A DNA stretch of 53,986 nucleotides from an uncultured Bacteroidales bacterium (GTDB taxonomy: Bacteria; Bacteroidota; Bacteroidia; Bacteroidales; Paludibacteraceae). The stretch lies in NCBI GenBank assembly GCA_900319035.1, contig ONMU01000013.1, positions 1 through 53,986 of the forward strand, written 5' to 3'. Shown here piece after piece: positions 34,339 to 43,354 of the stretch. The position numbers and the translations under genes were made by a program. Each line of letters opens with the position of its first letter. The stretch's first letter is position 1. The notes under the pieces are model-generated. The model was given only the letters and a program-made list of their open reading frames with translations, had not been told where the DNA came from and did no database searches.

Positions 34339-37300
34339 TTACTTGACTTCTTGTCCTTGAAGGGTATAGGTTTTGTTGCCACGGAGGATGAATATCTGAC
34401 CATCACGGAGGATCTTGGTACATTGTACACTGTTCACTTGTACATCTTCTATGGCTGTCGGTATTTCACCGGTAGTAGTGAATGATCCGGATTTGGTATC
34501 TAATGTATTGTTATTTGCATCTTTTGCCACAATAGAGTAGCCATATTGTGTGTTATTGGTCAAACCAGTTATAGTAAATCTGAATCCTTCGGCTTGTTGC
34601 TGTTTCGTCATTTCGCGTGCAGGTGCAAAAGCAATTCCTATCAACTGACCTTGGGCATTGAAAGTTAATGTGCAAACTGTTTGGTCATCTTTTGTAATCG
34701 TTATTTCGTATGTTTCTGCTTCGTTTACTATAGGCCAAACTATCTCCGCTGAATTTTCATAAGGTGTGACAACAACGTCCTCGGTCGGTTCGGTAACTGT
34801 TTCCGCATTTTTAACCTGCACATCAAATTCTCCCCAATAGGTATCACGGAGATAGGCACGCTGACGACCTTCCGGCACATAAAGATAGATGTACTGTTTA
34901 TTGCCTACATTAGCAAACGTATTCTCAGTAATCGTTGGAACGGTAGTTGCATAGCAGGTAATATCATCAAAATTCTTGCATTCAGCAAAGGCATAATCAC
35001 CAATTGAGGCAACACTTCCACCGATTACCAAATGATTGATAGTGCTCATTCCATAGAAAGCGCTATCTCCAACAGCCGTAACTTCATTGCCTATAATGAG
35101 ATTTTGCATTTGTGTAGGTGCTTCAACTCCATACGTAAAGTTGGAAGTCAAGGCTCCGCTACCGCTAATGGTTAATGTTTTTGTCTCATCATCGTAAGTC
35201 CATGTAAGTTGGTTATCTTCGCCGCAAGCTCCGCTATTATCAACTGCAAACTCCGCTGTAAAGGTAGTATCTTGTGTTATAATGAAAGCACGCGGATTGT
35301 CGGTATTTCCATCGCTCCATTGGGTGAAATGACAGCCGTTATTTGAAATGGCGGTTAGTGTTACTTCTTGTAAGTATTCAGCAGAACTACAGCCCTTACG
35401 AAGAATGGAAATTTCATCGAACATCGGATTCCAATCATACCCCTCTCGATATAAATATATTGAAGATAAACTTTCTACACCAGCCGGAAGTACTACGATG
35501 AGGTCACCGGTAATGCCTTTCGCATCTTCTGGGTATGAATAAATCAATTTGTCAGTATTAGGAGTTGCGTATAATTTCGGGCCTCCAGAGATGGTCGCTG
35601 GTGTCGTAATGTGGATTACGAACAAGTCCCCTTCACGCAATGAACCGGAAGCAAATTTTATCCCAAAATATTTTCCGTCATTAAGTTTTGTATTTCCGTA
35701 AGAGAAATTTGTAGAAACACTCCCAGGAATGTATCCGGTTACAGTTCTCCCGTTTGTTGTTGCTTTCATCAGCACTAATGCCTCGTTACCTTCATTTATT
35801 GATACACTTCCTCTATTTGGATAGTTAATAGTCGTTGACAGCACGTATATGTCAGGTGCAAACTCGGCAGTAAGTGCGGTATCTTGAGTCAACACAACTG
35901 TACGTGGATTGTCGGTGTTACCATCCGACCATTGTTTAAAATGATAGTGGTTATTGGGTATCGCTTCATAAGTATGGGAACTTAAATAGTCATAACTACC
36001 ATTTTCTCCAACAAAACTTCCCATTGTTCCATCACAACTAACATTAATGTTATATTGATTAAGTGCAAACTCAGCAATAAATGTTGTATCTTGTGATAAA
36101 GTAAAAATGCGCGGATTATCTGTATTTCCATCACTCCATCTAGTAAAATGGTAACCATAGTTAGGAGTGGCAGTTAGTGTAGTGTCATCACATAGCGTAG
36201 TTGGCACGTGAATACTACCCATTACTATGTCATTTACATTACCTGTTACTATATATCCGAGTGGTATGTATTGAATTTGGGAGGCATAACTTGACCATGC
36301 GGATTTGTATGCATCTAATGTGCCACAAGGAACAATTATTGATGTTAAATTGTCATCGAAACAGTTTCCAAAATCTTCATTTAAAATTGGAGGTGTTTCT
36401 GCTTTTATTGTCACAGAGGTCAGACCACTGCAACCTCTAAAAGCACTATATCCTATACTTGTGACGCTGTTGGGGATGGTTATTGCTGTTAGTAGGGGCA
36501 TCCCAGAACAAAGAGTAGGTGGTATTAGTTCTACCTCATCGCCAAACGTAAAGGACTCAACTTGACTGCCAAAACTAGTTGCATTACAATGCTTTGCGTT
36601 CCATACAACAGATGTTATACCGCTGCAACCATCGAAAGCATAACTTCCAAAACTTGTGAGGCTATATGGAATTGTCACAGAGGTCAAATTGTTGCAATTC
36701 TGGAAAGCATAATTTCCAATGCTTGTGACGCTGTTGGGAATCGGTACAGAGGTTAATCCGCTGCAATTCTGGAAAGCATAATTTCCAATGCTTGTGACGC
36801 TGTTGGGAATCGTTAGAGAGGTTAATCCGCTGCAATTCTGGAAAGCATAAATTCCAATGCTTGTGACGCTGTTGGGAATCGTTACAGAGGTTAATCCGCT
36901 GCAATCAGAGAAAGCATAACCTGCGATAGATTCAATGCTATCCGGAATTAAATATGCACCCGAATAAGAAGTTGGTAGATAAGCAAAAACATGTGCATGT
37001 AATACAGGAGATGTTAAACTGCTACAACCATTGAAAGCAGCATCTCCAATGCTGGTAACGCTACTAGGGATAGTTACAGAGATCAGACCGCGGCAATATC
37101 GGAAAGCCCCCCATCCAATGCTAGTGACACTATATGTAACATGATTATAGATAACAGACGATGGGATTACAACCGAGCCGGTATATTCATTTGAGTAGGA
37201 ATATTCGCTTGCGCCTCGGTAAGTAACAGATGCGGTGCGGCTACTATAGTCAAAATTGTAATAAATGCCATCTACTTGCGTGTCCGATGCGAAAAGAATT

Positions 37301-37350
37301 CCTGCGCCGATTATGAGCGCGAAGAGAGAAGTAAAAATTTTTGTTTTCAT
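34339..37350 (-). CDS. BspA-like leucine-rich repeat surface protein
   Basis: 1003 aa. Signal peptide (MKTKIFTSLFALIIG), then LRR_5/BspA repeats of 23 residues (TSIGNYAFQNCSGLTSVTIP type, about residues 60-340). Several InlB-like repeats follow (GYHFTRWSDGNTDNPR, three near copies), then a late LRR block (about 770-830), a fibronectin-III-like domain (about 870-970) and a C-terminal tag (TKILRDGQIFIL, TYTLQGQEVK). BspA proteins bind host proteins or other bacteria at the surface. Part of the LRR region repeats exactly at DNA level (36694-36900). It may be transcribed from the promoter of RNA copy 2 through the 212-aa gene, 25 nt upstream. Confidence 0.92.
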   Translation of the reverse strand: MKTKIFTSLFALIIGAGILFASDTQVDGIYYNFDYSSRTASVTYRGASEYSYSNEYTGSVVIPSSVIYNHVTYSVTSIGWGAFRYCRGLISVTIPSSVTSIGDAAFNGCSSLTSPVLHAHVFAYLPTSYSGAYLIPDSIESIAGYAFSDCSGLTSVTIPNSVTSIGIYAFQNCSGLTSLTIPNSVTSIGNYAFQNCSGLTSVPIPNSVTSIGNYAFQNCNNLTSVTIPYSLTSFGSYAFDGCSGITSVVWNAKHCNATSFGSQVESFTFGDEVELIPPTLCSGMPLLTAITIPNSVTSIGYSAFRGCSGLTSVTIKAETPPILNEDFGNCFDDNLTSIIVPCGTLDAYKSAWSSYASQIQYIPLGYIVTGNVNDIVMGSIHVPTTLCDDTTLTATPNYGYHFTRWSDGNTDNPRIFTLSQDTTFIAEFALNQYNINVSCDGTMGSFVGENGSYDYLSSHTYEAIPNNHYHFKQWSDGNTDNPRTVVLTQDTALTAEFAPDIYVLSTTINYPNRGSVSINEGNEALVLMKATTNGRTVTGYIPGSVSTNFSYGNTKLNDGKYFGIKFASGSLREGDLFVIHITTPATISGGPKLYATPNTDKLIYSYPEDAKGITGDLIVVLPAGVESLSSIYLYREGYDWNPMFDEISILRKGCSSAEYLQEVTLTAISNNGCHFTQWSDGNTDNPRAFIITQDTTFTAEFAVDNSGACGEDNQLTWTYDDETKTLTISGSGALTSNFTYGVEAPTQMQNLIIGNEVTAVGDSAFYGMSTINHLVIGGSVASIGDYAFAECKNFDDITCYATTVPTITENTFANVGNKQYIYLYVPEGRQRAYLRDTYWGEFDVQVKNAETVTEPTEDVVVTPYENSAEIVWPIVNEAETYEITITKDDQTVCTLTFNAQGQLIGIAFAPAREMTKQQQAEGFRFTITGLTNNTQYGYSIVAKDANNNTLDTKSGSFTTTGEIPTAIEDVQVNSVQCTKILRDGQIFILRGNKTYTLQGQEVK
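36694..36900. repeat. 69-bp near-identical tandem repeats in the LRR gene
   Basis: Units start at 36694, 36763 and 36832 and encode 23-residue LRR units. They differ at only a few bases, such as CGGTACAGAG against CGTTAGAGAG, so they expanded recently. Copy number could vary between strains by slippage or recombination. Confidence 0.9.
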
Positions 37351-37375
37351 AGATTTGTTTTATTAGTGTTAAACA

Positions 37376-38014
37376 TTATTGTTTTTTCTTCTTTCCTTCC
37401 TCAAAAGCATCATATACACCATGCGCTACCTCTTCAATTGCTTCTGCAAGATGCTCATCAATTATGCCTTTATTCTGAAGGTTGTAGGTCGTAATTGATA
37501 ATATCGCAATCATAGCGTAAAAAGTCAATACACTTTTCTTAAATTGAATTAATTGCTCTTTATATTGGGCATCTATGTCAATATTAAGCAGATCGCAAAG
37601 AGTAGGATCAAATGTGGGAGCGCAACCATACAAGACGGAGATTATCCGTGAGATGAGTTCTGATGACTGATGTTTATACGGAAGAATCGCTTGTATGTCA
37701 TTATAGAGTTGCGAGACTTTCTCCACGTAGTCCTCATCCGTCAAATGCCACTCAAACGGTTCGAAATGGGTATTCCTATACTTAATAAGGTTTTCGAAAG
37801 CGGCAGATTGATTGGCTGTCATTCTCTTACAAGAATGCCCATGTCTGCACAGATATTCATAGAGTATATCTCTACCTTCAGCGGTGGGGATACTCTCTCT
37901 TCTTCTAAAATACTGCGCTGTTTTCGCGTAGTCTGTCTCTGGGAATAAGAAGGGTTCTGTTTGGAGTAATTTGTAGAACTGCTCCAAATAAGGATTTAAC
38001 ATTTGGCCTTCCAT
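37376..38014 (-). CDS. Unknown 212-aa protein downstream of structured RNA copy 2
   Basis: 212 aa; not recognised. It is mainly helical, with charged segments at the N-terminus and one hydrophobic helix at about residues 160-175 (VLTFYAMIAILSITTYNL). It contains CRHGHSCKR but no clear zinc site. The C-terminus is acidic then basic (AIEEVAHGVYDAFEEGKKKKQ). It may be a small membrane-associated protein. The start is 55 nt after the terminator hairpin of RNA copy 2, and the BspA gene follows by 25 nt. No separate promoter was found for either gene. Confidence 0.7.
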   Translation of the reverse strand: MEGQMLNPYLEQFYKLLQTEPFLFPETDYAKTAQYFRRRESIPTAEGRDILYEYLCRHGHSCKRMTANQSAAFENLIKYRNTHFEPFEWHLTDEDYVEKVSQLYNDIQAILPYKHQSSELISRIISVLYGCAPTFDPTLCDLLNIDIDAQYKEQLIQFKKSVLTFYAMIAILSITTYNLQNKGIIDEHLAEAIEEVAHGVYDAFEEGKKKKQ

Positions 38015-38068
38015 AGTTCAATCATACATTTTCCTATGGATTCCAGCATAGGGGATTAATAATAAGAA

Positions 38069-38374
38069 AAGCGTGGAACCTTATTTCACGCTTATTCTCT
38101 ACATCGAGGTTCCGGAAATGACCCTACACACAAGAACAAACAATAACGTCCACGCCCGATATGCTTAACCCTCCCGCCCTATGAGGGCGCGAACGGATAC
38201 TAACATACCCACGGAACGTCTATTGCACTATCTTGCTTTGGGCGTGTGAAATTTTCCGGATTTCGATGTACCAAAACAAGCGTCAATAAACGCCTTTTAA
38301 ATACTATGTGCTCACTTTTTTACGCTGCTGAGCTCAGCGAAATCACGATACGATTATTGTTCCGCACGCAATTT
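38069..38374 (-). ncRNA. Structured leader RNA or ncRNA, copy 2
   Basis: The transcript is predicted to start near 38374, below the promoter at 38380-38411. The 5' end can fold as GCACGCAA/TTGCGTGC. About 80 nt on lies GGCGTTTATTGACGCTT (38294-38278), identical to copy 1. The long hairpin pairs 38263-38269 with 38101-38107 and 38253-38260 with 38111-38118, has a GGGCGTG/CACGCCC or alternative ACGT.TATTG pairing, and an apical perfect 6-bp hairpin at 38175-38189. GGGTATG and CATATCGG blocks match copy 1. A 7-bp terminator stem (38069-38093, AAGCGTG/CACGCTT) ends it, 55 nt before the 212-aa gene. Confidence 0.65.
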
Positions 38375-38379
38375 GCGTG

Positions 38380-38411
38380 CAAAGGTACAACTTTTTTTTG
38401 AATTATGCAAA
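38380..38411 (-). promoter_or_regulatory. Promoter of structured RNA copy 2
   Basis: Minus strand TTTG at 38411-38408, 20 nt with an A8 tract, then TACCTTTG at 38387-38380. This is the strongest promoter near the 212-aa and BspA-like genes. Confidence 0.85.
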
Positions 38412-38447
38412 TAAATTGTTATTTTTTTGCTTATGTACAAAGCAAAA

Positions 38448-38473
38448 GGCGCAAAGGCTCAAACCTTTGCGCC
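38448..38473 (-). terminator. Terminator of the ispG operon
   Basis: A perfect 10-bp stem GGCGCAAAGG/CCTTTGCGCC with a 6-nt loop is followed on the minus strand by TTTTGCTTT. It separates the 153-aa gene from RNA copy 2. Confidence 0.9.
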
Positions 38474-38496
38474 CTAATGAGTTTGAATTTCGAGGA

Positions 38497-38958
38497 TTAC
38501 ATATCTCCTGACCAGCCGTGACCTAAGTCCCAATGTTCGTCATACCGGAACTCAAAATACGGCAAAGCAAAATACTTCTCCAACAATGCCGTTAATTCGT
38601 CCTCGATATCTTTTGCCCATTGGCCGACAAAGACAACAAAGTGATCTACACTCCATGACACACGTCCGCGAGGTACTTGGGTGTAATCGCCTTTAAACTT
38701 AGTCGGTTCATTTTTAGCCAATGCCCGGAAATACTGCTTTTGCCAAATCTGACGGTGAAGTGTCTGATAGTTGATATAGGGAATCCCTTTATCTGCCGCA
38801 TCCTCAACCATCTTAGGCGTCAGTTCTTTCTTGTACACACCGAAAAAATCATGCTCCTCCGGATCATACCAAAAGATTCCGACAGCCGGCATCGGTTCGT
38901 CAAAGGACTTCATGTCTGCCATGATAGCCTTTTTTTCGCTTTTCGTTAAAGTGGTCAT
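38497..38958 (-). CDS. Conserved-looking 153-aa protein of unknown function
   Basis: 153 aa; not recognised. It is soluble, with no signal or membrane segment, and rich in aromatic residues (GIFWYDPEEHDFFGVY, FEFRYDEHWDLGHGW). A middle stretch reads QVPRGRVSWSV. The Lys-rich start (MTTLTKSEKKAIM) is a helix. It follows ispG by 15 nt and ends at a strong terminator, so it is co-transcribed with ispG. No relation to isoprenoid synthesis is apparent. Confidence 0.75.
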   Translation of the reverse strand: MTTLTKSEKKAIMADMKSFDEPMPAVGIFWYDPEEHDFFGVYKKELTPKMVEDAADKGIPYINYQTLHRQIWQKQYFRALAKNEPTKFKGDYTQVPRGRVSWSVDHFVVFVGQWAKDIEDELTALLEKYFALPYFEFRYDEHWDLGHGWSGDM

Positions 38959-38973
38959 ATACTTATGGTTAAA

Positions 38974-40329
38974 TTATTTACCGTTTTTATCTGCCTCAAT
39001 GAGGGCGAGAAGTTGAGAGACGGCTTCTTCCTGCGGAATGTTTTTGAGGACGCACTCTTTGCCGCGATAGAGGGAAATACGGTCACGACCGGCTCCCACA
39101 TAGCCGTAATCGGCGTCCGCCATCTCACCCGGACCGTTCACTATACAGCCCATGACGGCTATTTTTAGACCCGTGAGGTGCGCCGTAGCTTTTTTGACCT
39201 CAGCAACGGTTTTCTGGAGATCGAACATCGTTCGTCCGCAACCCGGGCAAGAGATATACTCCGTTTTATATATACGCACGCGCGCGGCTTGAAGGATGTC
39301 CTTGCTCAGGAAATTCAGTTTGTTCTCCGAGAAATTCGGGTTGACCAGTTTCAGCTCGGTAGCCTTGTAATCCCACAACAGACGTCCGCACTCAGATGCA
39401 GCTTGCAGGCAGAACAGGTTCCAATCCTCTTCCATTGACGAATAACGGATCTCCGCATTGCCACCGATGTTATCCAGCACTTCCGCCGTCACAGAACCAT
39501 CATAACGGGTTGAGTCTTCGTCCGCGAAATAGTTCACTAAGTCTTTCGCCACAGGTATCTCATTCTCAGGCGCTTCGCTCAGACTCACGCGAATCGTATC
39601 GCCTATTCCATCTGCCAAGAGTGCACCGATACCCACTGCCGATTTGATGCGTCCGTCTTCGCCTTCTCCGGCTTCGGTCACACCGAGGTGAAGCGGGAAA
39701 GCCATGTGCTCGTGGTTCATGGTCTTGACGAGCAGACGCACGGTATCGACCATGACGCGTGTGTTAGACGCCTTGACGGAGATGACGATATTGTGAAAAT
39801 CCTGCTCCACAGCAATCCGCAGAAACTCCATGACAGACGCCACCATGCCTTCGGGCGTGTCGCCGTACTGATCCATCATCCGTTCGGATAGCGAACCGTG
39901 GTTCACACCGATGCGAATCGCCGTCTCGTGCGCGCGACATATATCTAATAGGTGTACGAACCGCTCTCTGAGCTTAGATGCGTCCTTGCTGTAGTTACCC
40001 GGGTTGACACGAACCGCCTCGACCACTTGCGCCGCAGCGTCCGCCACCTCGGCATTGAAATGCACATCGGCTACCAACGGCACAGCCGTCAACACTTGTG
40101 CGTGGATCTCCTTGAGCGACTCCACTTCACGCAGACCTTGCGTCGTGAAACGCAACAACTCAGCTCCGGCTTCTATACACCGACGAGCCTGATCGACCGA
40201 ACCATCGATATCATTGGTCGAAGTGTTCGCCATCGTCTGCACTCTAATCGGAAAATCGGAACCGATAACAATGTTACCAACTTGTACGTTGGATGTCTTT
40301 CTTCGCTTATATTGTAGCTTAATTTCCAT
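38974..40329 (-). CDS. ispG: 4-hydroxy-3-methylbut-2-enyl diphosphate synthase
   Basis: 451 aa from ATG at 40329. It is the penultimate enzyme of the MEP isoprenoid pathway, with a 4Fe-4S cluster. The TIM-barrel part has GSDFPIRVQTM, LVADVHFNAEVA, VRVNPGNY and IRIGVNHGSL. The C-terminal reductase part has the cluster cysteines in ISCPGCGRTMFDL and AVMGCIVNGPGEM. An insert of about 80-90 residues (about 265-350) sits before the cluster part. Many Bacteroidetes enzymes carry a larger insertion, about 600 residues in total, so this one is an intermediate form (from memory, not checked). Confidence 0.95.
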   Translation of the reverse strand: MEIKLQYKRRKTSNVQVGNIVIGSDFPIRVQTMANTSTNDIDGSVDQARRCIEAGAELLRFTTQGLREVESLKEIHAQVLTAVPLVADVHFNAEVADAAAQVVEAVRVNPGNYSKDASKLRERFVHLLDICRAHETAIRIGVNHGSLSERMMDQYGDTPEGMVASVMEFLRIAVEQDFHNIVISVKASNTRVMVDTVRLLVKTMNHEHMAFPLHLGVTEAGEGEDGRIKSAVGIGALLADGIGDTIRVSLSEAPENEIPVAKDLVNYFADEDSTRYDGSVTAEVLDNIGGNAEIRYSSMEEDWNLFCLQAASECGRLLWDYKATELKLVNPNFSENKLNFLSKDILQAARVRIYKTEYISCPGCGRTMFDLQKTVAEVKKATAHLTGLKIAVMGCIVNGPGEMADADYGYVGAGRDRISLYRGKECVLKNIPQEEAVSQLLALIEADKNGK

Positions 40330-40386
40330 AAAAATTGACAAAAAATGCCTTAAAATGCTATTTTTTTACAAAAAAATTCAAAATTA

Positions 40387-40418
40387 TTTGGTCATGTCAA
40401 AAAAATGTAGTACCTTTG
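40387..40418 (+). promoter_or_regulatory. Promoter of tRNA-Lys
   Basis: TTTG at 40387-40390, 20 nt, then TACCTTTG at 40411-40418. The spacer includes an A-tract and GTAG. Confidence 0.85.
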
Positions 40419-40451
40419 CACCCGCTTTTGAAAAAAAGCATCAAAAATGAT

Positions 40452-40524
40452 GAATCAGTAGCTCAGCAGGTAGAGCACATCCCTTTTAAGGATGGGGTCC
40501 TGGGTTCGAGCCCCAGCTGGTTCA
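40452..40524 (+). tRNA. tRNA-Lys (anticodon UUU)
   Basis: 73 nt without CCA. Acceptor GAATCAG/CTGGTTC, D arm GCTCAGCAGGTAGAGC, anticodon stem CATCC/GGATG with loop CTTTTAA giving UUU, variable GGGTC, T arm with TTCGAGC. The gene stands alone, between divergent ispG and convergent leuS. Confidence 0.95.
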
Positions 40525-40525
40525 C

Positions 40526-40553
40526 AGAGAGGAGAGCACACGCTCTCCTCTTT
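40526..40553 (+). terminator. Terminator of tRNA-Lys, probably shared with leuS
   Basis: The 10-bp stem AGAGGAGAGC/GCTCTCCTCT with a 4-nt ACAC loop, followed by TTT. It lies between two converging genes. Confidence 0.8.
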
Positions 40554-40558
40554 CTGTA

Positions 40559-43315
40559 TTACCCCATTACGATATTCACAATTCTACCTGGGACAACAAT
40601 CACTTTGCGGATTTGCATATCGCCCAAATAACGTTTCGTGTCTTCGTGCGCGAGGACGAGTTTCTCTACTTCCTCTTTCGGGGTGTCTTTCGGGCACTCG
40701 AAAGTGAAACGCACTTTGCCGTTGAACTGAACCGGGTACTTCTGGCTGTCCTCAACCAAGTATACCTCGTTGCAAACGGGCCACTCAGCATCCACCACAA
40801 AACTCTCATTGCCACAACGATGCCATGCCTCTTCAGCGATGTGCGGAGCGTACGGGGCGAGAAGGACTGCTATCGGTTCAAGGATCGCACGTTTGTTGCA
40901 CTTGAGCGCGCTCAATTCATTCTGCGCGATCATGAAGGCAGGAATAGAGGTGTTGAAAGAGAAGTTCTCGATGTCCCACGTGATCTTCTTAATGAGCTTA
41001 TGCAGGCTCTTGAGTTCTTCTTTCGTCGGCTCTTCGTCAGAAATCGTCTCGTACATGTTCCACAAGCGTTTAAGGAAACGATGCACGCCGTCGATACCGT
41101 TGGTATCCCACGGTTTGGACATCTCCAGCGGACCGAGGAACATCTCATACAGACGCAAGGTATCTGCTCCGAACTTAGCGATCACATCGTCCGGATTGAC
41201 GACGTTGAACATCGACTTCGACATCTTCTCTACAGCCCAGCCGCAGATGTACTGCTTTGCACCGGCGGTGTAACCCGTCAGCTCGGACGACGTACCATCG
41301 GCAAAGACGAACTCGGCATTCTTGAATTCCGGCATCCACGCGCGGAACGCATTGATGTCGAGCACATCGTTGTTGACGATGTTCACGTTCACGTGAATCG
41401 GCTGCACTTTGTCCTTGTACTCGGGGTTCTCGATGAGGTTGTACGAGATATACAGGTTACCCGTCGCACCCTCGCCGATATAGCGATAGACGAAGTTTGA
41501 GCGACCCTGGATCATACCTTGGTTAATGAGTTTTTTGAACGGCTCGTCTTCGCACACATAGCCCAAATCATAGAGGAACTTATTCCAGAAACGCGAGTAG
41601 ATCAAGTGTCCTGTCGCGTGCTCCGAACCGCCCAGATAGAGATCCACTTGACGCCAGTAGTCGTTCGCCTGTTTACCCACAAGTGCTTCGTCGTTATGCG
41701 GATCCATGTAGCGGAGATAATAAGCAGACGAACCGGCAAAGCCCGGCATTGTGCAGAGCTCCAACGGATTGCCTTCATACTCCCAGTTCTCCGCATTGCC
41801 CAACGGCGGACGACCGTCAGCCGTCGGCTTGAAGTCTTTCACTTCCGGCAGTTCGAGCGGTAACTTGTCTTCCGGCAAGGTATAAGGCATGCCGTCCTTG
41901 TAATAGACAGGGAATGGTTCGCCCCAATAACGCTGACGCGAGAAAATAGCGTCGCGGAGACGATAGTTCACTTTCACGCGACCGATACCGGTGTTCGTGA
42001 TATATTCCTTCATCGCCTGAATTGCGTCCTTAACTTCCATGCCGTTGAGGAAACCGGAGTTGATCATCTTGCCCTCTTTAGCGTCAAACGACTCCTCGCT
42101 CACGTCCGCGCCCTCAATCAGCGGAATGATCGGCAGGTTGAAATGCTTAGCGAACGCGTAGTCGCGGCTGTCATGCGCAGGAACCGCCATGATAGCACCT
42201 GTTCCGTAGCCTGCGAGCACGTAATCGGAGATATAAATAGGTATCTCGCCTTGCGTCAGCGGATTGATAGCATAACTTCCCGTGAACACACCCGTCACTT
42301 TGCGGTCGGCGATACGCTCACGCTCCGTGCGGTTTTTGCAGCGTGCCAGATAAGCGTCCACTTCCGCTTTCTGTTCCGGCGTAACCACCCTTTGCACATA
42401 CTCGCTCTCCGGCGCAAGAACCATAAACGTCACCCCGAACACGGTATCTGCACGGGTCGTGAAGATGGTAAACGGCGCGTCTTGCCCTTTTACGGCAAAC
42501 TGCATCTCCGCTCCTTCGGAACGACCGATCCAGTTACGTTGCGTCTCTTTCAAACTCTCCGTCCAGTCAATGCGATCCAAACCCTCCAATAAGCGTCCTG
42601 CGTACGCGCTGACGCGCAGACACCACTGCCTCATCACACGTTGCTCCACCGGATAACCGCCGCGGACAGAAAGACCTTCGGACACCTCATCATTGGCGAG
42701 CACGGTTCCGAGTTTCGGACACCAGTTCACTTTCGTGTCGGCGAGATAAGCGATGCGGTAGTTCATCAACTTCTCCTGCTGCTCTTTCTCGCTCATGGTC
42801 GCCCATTTCGGGTCATTGGCTTCGAACTCCGCAATCAGTTTGCTAATCGGCTGTGCTTTCTGCGTCTTCGGATCGAAATAGCTGTTGAACATCTGCACAA
42901 ATGCCCACTGGGTCCACTTGTAGAACTTCGGATCGCAGGTGCGCACCTCGCGGTTCCAGTCGTAGCAGAAACCGATTTTCTTGAGCTGCGAGATATAACG
43001 GTCTATGTTCTCGAAGGTCGTTTTCTCTGGGTGTTGTCCTGTCTGAATAGCGTATTGTTCCGCCGGCAGACCATAACTGTCAAAACCCATCGGGTGCAAC
43101 ACGTTAAAGCCTTTCAACCGTTTGTAACGGCTGAAAATATCGCTGGCGATGTAGCCTAACGGGTGACCGACATGCAGACCCGCTCCGGAAGGATAAGGGA
43201 ACATATCCAACACATAGTAGTGCGGCTTGTCGGATTCGTTGGAAACGGTATAAACACCGTTCTCATCCCACGCCTTTTGCCACTTTTTCTCAATGTCACT
43301 AAAGTTGTATTCCAT
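40559..43315 (-). CDS. leuS: Leucyl-tRNA synthetase
   Basis: 918 aa. Class I synthetase charging tRNA-Leu. The HIGH-type motif is [16 protein letters not shown] (about residues 40-55) and the KMSKS motif is EKMSKSMFN. The CP1 editing domain is present, with [12 protein letters not shown] and [11 protein letters not shown] carrying the editing Asp. The C-terminal anticodon-binding helices and tail are complete, so length and domains are normal. The start is the ATG at 43315 ([13 protein letters not shown]). It follows the truncated Bro-N gene by 39 nt, a gap filled by a TTTACGA-type repeat. Confidence 0.97.
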   Translation of the reverse strand: MEYNFSDIEKKWQKAWDENGVYTVSNESDKPHYYVLDMFPYPSGAGLHVGHPLGYIASDIFSRYKRLKGFNVLHPMGFDSYGLPAEQYAIQTGQHPEKTTFENIDRYISQLKKIGFCYDWNREVRTCDPKFYKWTQWAFVQMFNSYFDPKTQKAQPISKLIAEFEANDPKWATMSEKEQQEKLMNYRIAYLADTKVNWCPKLGTVLANDEVSEGLSVRGGYPVEQRVMRQWCLRVSAYAGRLLEGLDRIDWTESLKETQRNWIGRSEGAEMQFAVKGQDAPFTIFTTRADTVFGVTFMVLAPESEYVQRVVTPEQKAEVDAYLARCKNRTERERIADRKVTGVFTGSYAINPLTQGEIPIYISDYVLAGYGTGAIMAVPAHDSRDYAFAKHFNLPIIPLIEGADVSEESFDAKEGKMINSGFLNGMEVKDAIQAMKEYITNTGIGRVKVNYRLRDAIFSRQRYWGEPFPVYYKDGMPYTLPEDKLPLELPEVKDFKPTADGRPPLGNAENWEYEGNPLELCTMPGFAGSSAYYLRYMDPHNDEALVGKQANDYWRQVDLYLGGSEHATGHLIYSRFWNKFLYDLGYVCEDEPFKKLINQGMIQGRSNFVYRYIGEGATGNLYISYNLIENPEYKDKVQPIHVNVNIVNNDVLDINAFRAWMPEFKNAEFVFADGTSSELTGYTAGAKQYICGWAVEKMSKSMFNVVNPDDVIAKFGADTLRLYEMFLGPLEMSKPWDTNGIDGVHRFLKRLWNMYETISDEEPTKEELKSLHKLIKKITWDIENFSFNTSIPAFMIAQNELSALKCNKRAILEPIAVLLAPYAPHIAEEAWHRCGNESFVVDAEWPVCNEVYLVEDSQKYPVQFNGKVRFTFECPKDTPKEEVEKLVLAHEDTKRYLGDMQIRKVIVVPGRIVNIVMG

Positions 43316-43354
43316 ATAATATAATTTACGATTTACAAATTTACGATGTACGAT

